Source of the DNA: Thiobacillus sp.
GTDB taxonomy: Bacteria; Pseudomonadota; Gammaproteobacteria; Burkholderiales; Thiobacillaceae
Assembly: GCA_024710445.1 (NCBI GenBank)
Contig: JANJUT010000123.1
Span: 1 to 22,863, forward strand
Direction of reading: 5' to 3'
Length of the DNA: 22,863 nucleotides
Part shown: piece by piece, positions 8,228-15,379 of the stretch
Numbering within the stretch: position 1 is the stretch's first letter
Layout of the letters: every line of letters begins with the position of its first letter
The notes under the pieces: model-generated
The model's database searches: none
What the model was told of the DNA's origin: nothing
The model's input: the letters and a program-made list of their open reading frames with translations, nothing else
Position numbers and translations under genes: made by a program

Positions 8228-10128
8228 TGCTGCGTGCCGAACCGCTGCTGAAGATCCAACTGATGATGCTGGCGTCTGAAGCCCAGGATGCCGCGCTGGC
8301 GCTGGCCCGTTTTGGCGTATTCAACCCGGCGCCTTGCACGACGGATGCCTTCACCGAATCGCCTGCCGCCCTCTATCGTGAAGCCTGGCTGCAAGCCGAG
8401 TCGCGCCTGTCCAAACTGCTGCAGCAGTGCGGCAGTACCGGGCCCCTGCATGTGCCTGCCGATGCCGAGGCCCCCACGCTGGCTGATTTGCAGGAATTGA
8501 ACCACTGGCTGAAGGAAGTCTGGACCGCCTGCCTGTCATGCCATGAAAGCAGTACGCAGACCGCGGAGGCACGCGGCCATCTCGATGCGCTGGAAGACAC
8601 CCTCGCCAAGCTCGAGCATCTGAATGTGAATCCGGCGCACCTGTTTCGCACGGACAGCCTGCTGGCGGTCAACGTCGGCAGCCTGCCTGCATCCGGAATC
8701 AGACGGCTGACCGAAGCCTTGTCGATGACCGGTCATCTGGTCTCGCGTTTCGATCAGGCAGGCGATCAGGTTTTCACGGTGATTGCCGGCCCGCGGGCGC
8801 GTCAGGCTGAAGCCCGCGGTTTGCTGGTCCAGGCTGGCTGGCGCGAATTGCCGATACCGGACGAGTTGCGCACCCGGCCTGAAGCGGCACGCGCCTGGCT
8901 GCAAGCCGAACGTGCGCAACTGAACGGGAAATCCGGTGCGGAATGCCGGCTCATGGATGAACTGCGGCAGCGCTTTGGGCCGCGCCTGCACGAAGCGCGT
9001 CTGCGCCTGGCATTGGCCCGTCCGCTGGCCGAGGCCGCGTTGGCCGGCGTGCGTGGCAAGGGCGGGCTGGCCGCCTTGTCGGGCTGGGTGCCCAGGCGTC
9101 AGATGGACAGCCTGCGTGAAACGCTGGAAGCGCGGTTTCATGGGCGTTACTGGCTGGACACGCGCGAGCCTGCAGCCAGCGATGCCACCGAAGTGCCCTC
9201 GCTGGTGCGCTACCCCGTCTGGCTTGCGCCCTTCGTGCCGCTGGTGAAAAGCTATGGCGTGCCGCGCTATGGCGAATTCGACCCGGCGCTGCTGTTCGCC
9301 TTCACCTATCTGCTGCTGTTTGGCGCGATGTTCGGCGATGTCGGCCATGGCGCAATCATTCTGCTGCTGGCGGCCGGCCTGTATCGACGGCTGGGGCGCA
9401 TGGCCTGGGTCGGCATGGCGGCCGGTACCGTGTCGATGGGCTTCGGCCTGCTGTACGGCAGCATTTTTGGATACGAGGACATCCTGCAACCGCTCTGGCT
9501 GTCGCCACTGCACGACCCGCTGCGGATGCTGATGGTGGCGGTCGGGTTCGGCGCAGGATTCATCGGATTCACGCTGTTGATCAACGCACGCAACAAATGG
9601 GTGGCCGGGCGGTTCGGCGAAGCCTTGTTCGATTCCACCGGCCTGGCCGGACTGCTGTTCTATCTCGGCGCCATCGGTCTGCTGGCGAGTCTGGGCGGAG
9701 GAATGGATGTAATTCGTCCCGCCTGGATGCTGGCGGGGACGGGGATCGCCATGGTGGCGGCGTTCAAGTTCCACTCTGCACGGGCCGGCCTGGGCGAACG
9801 CTTGCTGGTTGCGCTGATCGAGACCCTGGAAACCGCGACCAGCCTGTTTTCCAATACGCTGTCCTTCATGCGCGTGGCCGCGTTCAGTCTCAACCACGTG
9901 GCGCTGGCACTGGCGGTATTCACCCTGGCAAACGGCCTGGATGCGGCGGGCCATGGGTTCACCCTGATACTGGGCAATATCATTATCATCGTGCTGGAGG
10001 GCGCGATCGTCGCCATCCAGGCGTTGCGTCTGATGTATTACGAGGGCTTCTCGCGTTTTTATAGCGGGGATGGCAGGGAATTCGTGCCGCTGCGGCTGTT
10101 GCCGGAGAAGGCCAGGGCTGGAGTCTGA
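8227..10128 (+). CDS. atpI: A/V-type ATPase subunit I (membrane a-subunit)
   Basis: This 633-residue subunit has a soluble helical amino-terminal half that bends back toward the peripheral stalk, then a membrane half starting near residue 355. The motif SNTLSFMRVAAFSLNH contains Arg549, the likely essential arginine facing the proteolipid ring during ion translocation. Other membrane landmarks are FAFTYLLLFGAMFGDVGHG and IGFTLLINARNKW. It is the stator through which ions enter and leave the ring. The ATG overlaps the subunit C stop, and subunit K follows within 20 bases. The gene appears complete. Confidence 0.93.
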   Translation: MLRAEPLLKIQLMMLASEAQDAALALARFGVFNPAPCTTDAFTESPAALYREAWLQAESRLSKLLQQCGSTGPLHVPADAEAPTLADLQELNHWLKEVWTACLSCHESSTQTAEARGHLDALEDTLAKLEHLNVNPAHLFRTDSLLAVNVGSLPASGIRRLTEALSMTGHLVSRFDQAGDQVFTVIAGPRARQAEARGLLVQAGWRELPIPDELRTRPEAARAWLQAERAQLNGKSGAECRLMDELRQRFGPRLHEARLRLALARPLAEAALAGVRGKGGLAALSGWVPRRQMDSLRETLEARFHGRYWLDTREPAASDATEVPSLVRYPVWLAPFVPLVKSYGVPRYGEFDPALLFAFTYLLLFGAMFGDVGHGAIILLLAAGLYRRLGRMAWVGMAAGTVSMGFGLLYGSIFGYEDILQPLWLSPLHDPLRMLMVAVGFGAGFIGFTLLINARNKWVAGRFGEALFDSTGLAGLLFYLGAIGLLASLGGGMDVIRPAWMLAGTGIAMVAAFKFHSARAGLGERLLVALIETLETATSLFSNTLSFMRVAAFSLNHVALALAVFTLANGLDAAGHGFTLILGNIIIIVLEGAIVAIQALRLMYYEGFSRFYSGDGREFVPLRLLPEKARAGV

Positions 10129-10145
10129 TTTTTATGGGAGACAAC

Positions 10146-10583
10146 ATGACAGGTTTGATCGTATTGATGGCCTTGCCGGTAATGGCAACCCTGGGCGCGG
10201 GTATCTGGCTGACGCTGAAGCCGGTGCCATGCCCGAGTCGCTGGCTCAAGGGCGGCATGCTGGCCAATCTGGCGCTGTTTGGTCTGGGAATGGCCGGAGT
10301 CATGTTGCTTGGCGTGCAGGAAGTCATGGCGGCCGAACCGGTGGCGGGTGGTGTCGCCGGGATCACGCTTGGCAAGGGCCTGGCCCTGTTGGGGATCGGA
10401 CTGCCCACGGGCCTTGCGGCCATAGGCGCCGCCATCGCGCTGGGTCCCATCGGTTCCGCTGCGCTGGCCGTGATCGCCGAGAAACCCGAAATGTTCGGCC
10501 GTACGCTGATCTACATGGGCCTGGCCGAAGGGATCGCGATTTACGGTCTGGTCATGTCCATCCTGATGCTCGGCAAGCTTTGA
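10146..10583 (+). CDS. atpK: A/V-type ATPase proteolipid subunit K (c-ring)
   Basis: This 145-residue membrane protein has four hydrophobic spans (about 3-23, 36-56, 74-100 and 119-142). The second pair is the classical proteolipid hairpin: GAAIALGPIGSAALAVIAEKPE, broken by a short polar loop, then LAEGIAIYG with the ion-binding Glu128. The first pair has no membrane carboxylate and ends in MAAEPVAGG, so it may be a leader-like or degenerate hairpin. The P-G-T-Q-type ligand motif of sodium-pumping K rings was not seen, which mildly favours protons. GGGAG at 10136-10140 supports the ATG at 10146 over one four codons earlier that overlaps that site. Confidence 0.9.
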   Translation: MTGLIVLMALPVMATLGAGIWLTLKPVPCPSRWLKGGMLANLALFGLGMAGVMLLGVQEVMAAEPVAGGVAGITLGKGLALLGIGLPTGLAAIGAAIALGPIGSAALAVIAEKPEMFGRTLIYMGLAEGIAIYGLVMSILMLGKL

Positions 10584-10594
10584 ACCAGCCCGGC

Positions 10595-10936
10595 ATGAAT
10601 GGGGCAGCCAGCCCGATCGGCAGTGCGCGCCTGGTGGTGCTGGGCAGTGCCGGACTGGTGCAGGGCTTCCGCCTGATCGGGGCCGAAGCGCATCCCGACG
10701 CGGACCCGGATACGGTCGAGGCGGTGCTGGCCCAACTGGTCAAGGATGGCGACGAAGCGCTGGTGCTGCTCGAAACCCATCTGGCGCATGCGGGTGGACC
10801 CTGGCTCAATCGCCTGCGCAACGAAAGCGGCCGCATCGTCATTACCGAACTGCCGCCGCTGCCCACGCCGCAGGATTACGCCCCTGCCGTGGATGAGGTG
10901 GTGCGCGCCGTATTGGGGCCGGAAGCATTAAAGTGA
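10595..10936 (+). CDS. atpF: A/V-type ATPase subunit F
   Basis: This 113-residue protein is a small Rossmann-like central stalk subunit. It shows the expected pattern: ARLVVLGSAGLVQGFRLIGA at the start, a middle DEALVLLETHLA strand, and RIVITELPPLP near the end. Subunit F binds D and helps couple rotation to catalysis. The ATG at 10595 gives a normal length. An in-frame TTG at 10580 that overlaps the subunit K stop would add five residues and is possible. A much longer open reading frame overlapping subunits I and K on the same strand was rejected. A 67-base AT-rich gap follows. Confidence 0.85.
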   Translation: MNGAASPIGSARLVVLGSAGLVQGFRLIGAEAHPDADPDTVEAVLAQLVKDGDEALVLLETHLAHAGGPWLNRLRNESGRIVITELPPLPTPQDYAPAVDEVVRAVLGPEALK

Positions 10937-10948
10937 TTTCCTGGATTT

Positions 10949-10976
10949 TTGTTAAAGCCGTTATTTAAGATAATAA
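10949..10976 (+). promoter_or_regulatory. Possible internal sigma-70 promoter before subunit E
   Basis: The gap between subunits F and E (10937-11003) is strikingly AT-rich in a GC-rich operon. It contains TTGTTA at 10949-10954 and TAATAA at 10971-10976, separated by 16 bases. This could start a transcript for the catalytic-sector genes E, A, B and D. Other AT-rich words in the gap could serve equally well, so the exact boxes are tentative. No clear ribosome-binding site precedes the subunit E start at 11004. Confidence 0.35.
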
Positions 10977-11003
10977 ATCATCATATTGATTTGTTTATAA
11001 CAA

Positions 11004-11654
11004 ATGGAATCAGATACTCAGGTTGTGCAGCTCGAACAGGCGCTCGCCCAGCAGGCCGAGACCTTGGTACGCGAGCATCGTCAAAATGCAGAAGCGGCAT
11101 GTGAACGCATCCAGTCCGCGTCGACGCAGAAACTGAAACTGGCCGGAGAACGGGAAATCCTGCTGGCCAAAGTCGAGGCCGAGCGCCGGATGCGGCGTCA
11201 AATCCAGGCGGCTGAAACCCGATTGGCCGCCGAGCTCGACCGCCTGCGCTGGGCGCTCACTGAGGCCGCGTTGTCCGAAATGAAAACAGCGTTTCAGAAA
11301 CTGGTACGCGATGACGTGCGCTATCTGGCCGTGCTCGAAGCCTGGCTGGCGGCAGCGGCAGAAGCCTTGCCAGCGGGCGACCTGGTGGCCGAAGTGCGGC
11401 CCGAGGACGAGAAGCGACTGGCTCCGGTGTGGGCGGCGATGAGCGCGCGTGCCGTGCCCGGTCGCACGGTCGCGCTCACCACTCACGGCCATCCAAGCGA
11501 AGGCGGCTTGCGCGTGCGCCTCGGCGACAACCGCGTGCAACTGGATCAAACCTTCGAGGCCCGGCAGGCGCGTCTGGCCGATGAACTGGCGCGTGTGGCG
11601 ATGGAACACCTGTTCGCCGGCGCGCCCGACCTCGTCACCCTGGCTCACGGTTAA
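11004..11654 (+). CDS. atpE: A/V-type ATPase subunit E (peripheral stalk)
   Basis: This 216-residue protein has a long charged helical amino-terminal half (about residues 5-100) and a compact carboxy-terminal domain, including GGLRVRLGDNRVQLDQTFEA. This is the normal plan of subunit E, which pairs with the H/G-like subunit to form the outer stalk and binds the top of the A/B hexamer. It is the first gene after the AT-rich gap and ends 18 bases before subunit A. The start has no obvious ribosome-binding site, which is unusual beside its neighbours. Family conservation is modest, so context contributes to the call. Confidence 0.87.
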   Translation: MESDTQVVQLEQALAQQAETLVREHRQNAEAACERIQSASTQKLKLAGEREILLAKVEAERRMRRQIQAAETRLAAELDRLRWALTEAALSEMKTAFQKLVRDDVRYLAVLEAWLAAAAEALPAGDLVAEVRPEDEKRLAPVWAAMSARAVPGRTVALTTHGHPSEGGLRVRLGDNRVQLDQTFEARQARLADELARVAMEHLFAGAPDLVTLAHG

Positions 11655-11672
11655 CCCTGGAAACGGCAATTA

Positions 11673-13505
11673 ATGGGAAAAATCCTCGAAATCAACGGCC
11701 CCCTGGTCAAACTCGAACTGCCGCAAACCGTGATCGGCGAGCAGGTGCGGGTCGGGCGCATTGGCCTGATTGGCGAGGTGATCGGTCGTGATGGCGATAC
11801 CGCGCTGGCGCAACTGTACGAAGACAGCGCCGGGCTGTGTCCCGGCGAAGAAGCAGAAGGGCTGGGCTGGCCGCTGTCGGTGGAACTCGGCCCTGGCCTG
11901 CTCGGCGCCATTTTCGACGGGGTGCAGCGTCCGCTGCAGGCGGTGCGTGAGCAGAGTGGCGACCGCATCGCACGCGGGGTGTCGGTGCCTGCGCTGCCGC
12001 GCGACACGCGCTGGCACTTCGTGCCGAACCCGGAGCGGCGTGCGGGATCGATGCTCGCCGGCGGCGATGTGCTGGGCACGGTGCAGGAAACCGAATCGAT
12101 CCAGCACCGCATCCTGACCCCGCCGCTGATCCACGGTGAATTGCTGGAGCTGGCACCGGAGGGCGATCACACGGTGGAGGAGGTGATTGGCCGGGTCAGG
12201 CTGGCCGATGGCCGCATCGAGAAACTGCATCTGTTCCAGCGCTGGCCGGTGCGCATGCCGCGCCCCTACACGCAACGCGACCACGCCGTGGTTCCGCTGA
12301 TCACCGGGCAACGCATCCTCGATACGTTCTACCCGCTGCTGAAAGGCGGCAAGGCTGCGATTCCCGGCCCGTTCGGCGCCGGCAAGACCATGCTGCAGCA
12401 GCAGATTGCCCGCTGGTGCAATGCCGAAATCGTCATTTACGTCGGCTGCGGCGAACGCGGCAACGAGCTCACCGACGTGCTGGAGTTCATGCCCAGGCTG
12501 AAGGACCCGCATACCGGCCGTCCGTTGATGGAGCGTACCCTGATGGTGGCCAACACGTCGAACATGCCGGTGGTGGCGCGCGAAGCCTCGATCTACGTCG
12601 GCATCACGCTGGCCGAATATTTCCGCGACCAGGGTTATGACGTGGTGATGGTGGCCGATTCCACCAGCCGCTGGGCCGAAGCGCTGCGCGAAGTCTCCGG
12701 CCGCCTCGGGCACATGCCGGTGGAAGAAGGCTATCCGGCCTATCTCGGCTCGCGCCTGGCTGCTTTTTACGAGCGCGCCGGCCGGGTGGAAACCCTTGCC
12801 GGTGACCATGGTTCGGTCACCCTGATCGGTTCGGTATCGCCTCCAGGCGGCGACTTCTCCGAACCGGTGACCAGCCACACCAAGGAAATCATCCAGACCT
12901 TCTGGGCCTTGTCGAAAGAGCTGGCCGATGCCCGCCATTACCCGGCAGTAGACTGGCTGGAAAGCTTCTCCGGCAATGTGAGCTCCGCCGCGAAGTGGTG
13001 GGCGGAACACGTTGATCCTGAATGGGAATCCGCGCGTGCCGAAGCGCTCGACCTGCTCGCCGCGTCCGAGGAATTGCAGCGCATCGTCAACCTGGTGGGG
13101 GTCGAGGCCCTGTCTTCCGAACAGCGCTGGACCCTGGAATCGGCCGATCTGATCAAGCAAGGCCTGCTGCAACAATCGGCGATCGATGACGCCGACAGCT
13201 TTTCCACACCGGAAAAGCAGTTCACCCTGCTGGCAGCCCTGCTGGAAATCAATCATCAGGGCATGAAGCTGGTGAAGCTTGGGGCGCCGGCGCGGCGCCT
13301 GATCGAGATGCCGCTGCTGGCGCAGGCGCGGCGCTGGAAAAACCAGCACAGCTCGGCAGACATCGCCGGCCTGAAGGCCCGGGTTGCGGCCATCCCGGAT
13401 GCGTTCGAGCCGCTGTTGCAGGAGTATATTCAACCCCCCTCTCCCTTGAGGGGAGAGGGGCAGGGGGAGAGGGTGGGCGCGCAAGCGCTAGGTTCGCAAA
13501 CATGA
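11673..13505 (+). CDS. atpA: A/V-type ATPase catalytic subunit A, with a repeat-derived C-terminal tail
   Basis: This 610-residue catalytic subunit hydrolyses or makes ATP. The Walker A loop GPFGAGKT lies at 232-239 and the catalytic glutamate Glu261 in CGERGNE. VVMVADSTSRWAEALRE and SVSPPGGDFSEPV are further family blocks, and the bulge domain typical of A-type chains is present. The natural protein seems to end near Tyr585. The last 25 residues (586-610) are read from the palindromic repeat that begins about 13434 and the DNA after it, so they are an insertion-derived tail. The stop overlaps the DUF559 start as ATGA. Catalytic residues are untouched, so activity is likely retained. Confidence 0.95.
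   Translation: MGKILEINGPLVKLELPQTVIGEQVRVGRIGLIGEVIGRDGDTALAQLYEDSAGLCPGEEAEGLGWPLSVELGPGLLGAIFDGVQRPLQAVREQSGDRIARGVSVPALPRDTRWHFVPNPERRAGSMLAGGDVLGTVQETESIQHRILTPPLIHGELLELAPEGDHTVEEVIGRVRLADGRIEKLHLFQRWPVRMPRPYTQRDHAVVPLITGQRILDTFYPLLKGGKAAIPGPFGAGKTMLQQQIARWCNAEIVIYVGCGERGNELTDVLEFMPRLKDPHTGRPLMERTLMVANTSNMPVVAREASIYVGITLAEYFRDQGYDVVMVADSTSRWAEALREVSGRLGHMPVEEGYPAYLGSRLAAFYERAGRVETLAGDHGSVTLIGSVSPPGGDFSEPVTSHTKEIIQTFWALSKELADARHYPAVDWLESFSGNVSSAAKWWAEHVDPEWESARAEALDLLAASEELQRIVNLVGVEALSSEQRWTLESADLIKQGLLQQSAIDDADSFSTPEKQFTLLAALLEINHQGMKLVKLGAPARRLIEMPLLAQARRWKNQHSSADIAGLKARVAAIPDAFEPLLQEYIQPPSPLRGEGQGERVGAQALGSQT
13436..13460 (+). repeat. Left palindromic repeat of the DUF559 cassette
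   Basis: CCCCTCTCCC (13436-13445), a five-base loop and GGGAGAGGGG (13451-13460) form a ten-base-pair hairpin. The whole 25-base unit is the exact reverse complement of 13859-13883. Similarity continues inward with a G-rich stretch ending GAGAGGGTG (to about 13474), matched imperfectly by the right side. It is translated in frame as part of the subunit A tail (PPSPLRGEGQGERVG). Confidence 0.9.
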
Positions 13506-13888
13506 AACAGCTCGAGTTTGCCCGCCAGCTTCGCTCACAGCAAACTGACGCAGAAAATCTTTTGTGGTCGCGTCTGCGTGCACATCGTCTGTATGGATTG
13601 AAATTTCGCCGCCAGCAGTCCATCGGAATATATGTTGTAGATTTTTTCTGCCCAGAGAAAAAGCTCGTTGTAGAACTGGATGGCGGGCAACATCAGGATC
13701 GCGCTAGGCATGATGAGGTGCGCGATGCCTGGTTGAGAGCGGAGGACTATATTGTGTTGCGGTACTGGAATAATGAGGTAATGAAAAATCTCGAGGGTGT
13801 ACTGGAGGATGTCAGCCGAGTAGCTGGTGTCTTCGCTGATGCATCACCCTCACCCCAACCCCTCTCCCCTCAAGGGAGAGGGGCCTAG
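13502..13888 (+). CDS. DUF559 endonuclease-like protein (Vsr-like PD-(D/E)xK fold)
   Basis: This 128-residue protein has the DUF559 signature: FARQLRSQQTDAENLLW, then LKFRRQQSIGIYVVDFFC and VVELDGGQH, then VLRYWNNEV and NLEGVL. Asp47 with Glu58 and Asp60 fits the metal site of a Vsr-like restriction-endonuclease fold. Family members are widespread, but their cellular function is poorly known, so nuclease activity is inferred. The last 14 or so residues (ASPSPQPLSPQGRGA) come from the right palindrome. The start overlaps the subunit A stop (ATGA), and the stop is two bases before the subunit B start. Codon and base use are more AT-rich than in the ATPase genes, indicating a recent arrival. Confidence 0.9.
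   Translation: MKQLEFARQLRSQQTDAENLLWSRLRAHRLYGLKFRRQQSIGIYVVDFFCPEKKLVVELDGGQHQDRARHDEVRDAWLRAEDYIVLRYWNNEVMKNLEGVLEDVSRVAGVFADASPSPQPLSPQGRGA
13859..13883 (-). repeat. Right palindromic repeat of the DUF559 cassette (inverted copy)
   Basis: CCCCTCTCCC (13859-13868), loop CTCAA and GGGAGAGGGG (13874-13883) make a hairpin identical, on the opposite strand, to 13436-13460. It encodes the end of the DUF559 protein. Its purine-rich right arm ends seven bases before the TTG start of subunit B and may act as that gene's ribosome-binding site. Confidence 0.9.
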
Positions 13889-13890
13889 GC

Positions 13891-15273
13891 TTGAAAAACC
13901 TCGAATTCCGCACCGCCACCTCCGCCCAGGGCGGTCTCGTCGTCATGGGCGGGGTACCCGGCGTGGCGGCGGGTTCGCGTGTGCAATTGCGCGACCACAC
14001 CGGCCGTGTCCGCTCCGGCCAGGTCATCCGCACGGCCGACGATGCCGTGCTGGTGGAAGTATTCGAGGGCACCGATGAACTCGACCTGGAACGCACCTGG
14101 GTACGTTTTCTCGACGAACCGTTCAAGCTGCCGCTGTCGCGCGACATGCTCGGCCGCGTATTCAACGGCAGCGGATTGCCGCGCGATGGCCGTCCGCCGA
14201 TCATTTCGGCCGACCGTCGCGATGTCAACGGCGAGCCGCTCAATCCGGCGGCGCGCGCCTATCCGCGCGAATTCATCCAGACCGGCATCTCCGCCATCGA
14301 TGGCATGAATTCGCTGACGCGCGGGCAGAAGCTGCCGATCTTTTCCGGCGGCGGCCTGCCGCACAACCGGGTGGCGGCGCAAATCGTGCGCCAGGCCAGG
14401 CTGCTGGGTGAAGATGCCTCGGATTTTGTGGTGGTGTTTGCCGCCTTCGGCGCCTCGCATGCCGATGCGCGTTTTTTCCAGGAAAGCTTCGAGGAAAGCG
14501 GCGTGCTGAACAAGGTGGTGATGTTCCTCAACCTCGCCGACGAGCCGGTGATCGAACGCCTGCTGACGCCACGCGCGGCACTCACCGCCGCCGAGTATCT
14601 GGCCTTTGACCTCGACCAGCATGTGCTGGTGGTGATGACCGACATGACTGCTTACGCCGAGGCGCTGCGTGAAGTGGCGGTGCTGCGCGGCGACGTGCCG
14701 GCGCGCAAGGGCTACCCCGGCTATCTCTATTCCGACCTGGCCGAACTCTACGAGCGGGCCGGGCGCATCCAGAACCGCCGCGGCTCGATCACCCTGATTC
14801 CGGTGCTGTCGATGCCATCCGACGACATCACCCATCCGATTCCCGACCTCACCGGCTACATCACCGAGGGCCAGATCGTGCTCGGTCGCGAGCTGGCCAA
14901 TCAGGGCATCTACCCGCCGGTGACCGTGCTGCCGTCGCTGTCGCGCCTGATGAAGGACGGCATCGGCAAGGGATTTACCCGCGAGGATCATCCGCACGTC
15001 GCCAGCCAGCTGTTCGCCAGCTACGCCAAGGCACTGGAAGTGCGCGGCCTGGCCGCCATCATCGGTGCCGAGGACCTGTCCGACGCCGACCGCCGCTATC
15101 TGCAGTTTGCCGAAGCCTTCGAGCGCCAGTTCATCGGCCAGGGCGAGGACGAAGACCGCAGCGTGCACGAAACTTTGAACCTCGCCTGGGACCTGCTCTC
15201 CATGCTGCCGCCCGACGTGCTGATCCGGGTGTCCGAGGACGAACTGGCGAAATACCACAAGGGAAGGGCATGA
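13891..15273 (+). CDS. atpB: A/V-type ATPase regulatory subunit B
   Basis: This 460-residue subunit alternates with A in the hexamer and binds nucleotide without catalysis. Family blocks include EFIQTGISAIDGMNSLTRGQKLPIFSGGGLPHN in consecutive pieces (about 127-159), followed by VVVMTDMTAYAEALREV and TLIPVLSMPSDDITHPIPDL. The start is TTG at 13891, two bases after the DUF559 stop. The protein from residue 3 (NLEFRT) already aligns with normal B amino termini, so the cassette edge lies right at the start codon and may have replaced an ATG. The likely ribosome-binding sequence comes from the right palindrome. Confidence 0.95.
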   Translation: MKNLEFRTATSAQGGLVVMGGVPGVAAGSRVQLRDHTGRVRSGQVIRTADDAVLVEVFEGTDELDLERTWVRFLDEPFKLPLSRDMLGRVFNGSGLPRDGRPPIISADRRDVNGEPLNPAARAYPREFIQTGISAIDGMNSLTRGQKLPIFSGGGLPHNRVAAQIVRQARLLGEDASDFVVVFAAFGASHADARFFQESFEESGVLNKVVMFLNLADEPVIERLLTPRAALTAAEYLAFDLDQHVLVVMTDMTAYAEALREVAVLRGDVPARKGYPGYLYSDLAELYERAGRIQNRRGSITLIPVLSMPSDDITHPIPDLTGYITEGQIVLGRELANQGIYPPVTVLPSLSRLMKDGIGKGFTREDHPHVASQLFASYAKALEVRGLAAIIGAEDLSDADRRYLQFAEAFERQFIGQGEDEDRSVHETLNLAWDLLSMLPPDVLIRVSEDELAKYHKGRA

Positions 15274-15277
15274 AACA

Positions 15278-15359
15278 GATGCAAGTCACAAGTTACAAGT
15301 TGCAAGAAAAGACAGGAGGTTGCTCCCTTCTTGTAACTTGCATCTTGAAACTTGCAACT
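15278..15359. repeat. Imperfect inverted repeat of CAAG-rich units between subunits B and D
   Basis: The left arm (15278-15308) and right arm (15328-15359) are near reverse complements, each made of repeated words such as CAAGTTACAAGTTGCAAG. A short loop contains AGGAGG and CTCCC. The arms could fold into a long hairpin in the mRNA. This separates two genes that usually sit within a few bases of each other. It looks like an inserted dispersed repeat, though no second copy lies in this window. Confidence 0.8.
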
Positions 15360-15379
15360 GCCGCTCGAAAGGGCGGCAA

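Larger units (their letters stand above)
13431..13890 (+). mobile_element. Putative palindrome-bounded DUF559 cassette inserted between subunits A and B
   Basis: A stretch of roughly 460 bases separates atpA from atpB, which are normally adjacent. It consists of a 25-base palindrome, a DUF559 gene, and the exact reverse complement of that palindrome. By hand count GC is about 49% over 13501-13800, against roughly 60-68% in two 60-base lines of subunit B. No target duplication was recognised, and the true edges are uncertain by several bases. Inverted palindromes around a nuclease-like gene recall REP elements around their RAYT transposase, but DUF559 is not a RAYT and mobility is inferred. 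Confidence 0.5.

Noticed and set aside
10070..10594. Longer in-frame start for subunit F, across the end of subunit I and all of subunit K
   Set aside because: The added residues are a shifted-frame reading of atpI and atpK; subunit F is complete from 10595.
11670..13484. A 604-codon minus-strand frame opposite subunit A
   Set aside because: Antisense shadow of atpA; no domain or ribosome-binding site, and composition is like other shadows.
13436..13883. CRISPR or restriction-modification system around the DUF559 gene
   Set aside because: There are only two inverted palindromes and no spacers, and no methyltransferase or specificity gene is nearby.
13885..15258. A 457-codon minus-strand frame opposite subunit B
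   Set aside because: Antisense shadow of atpB with the same His/Arg-rich composition.
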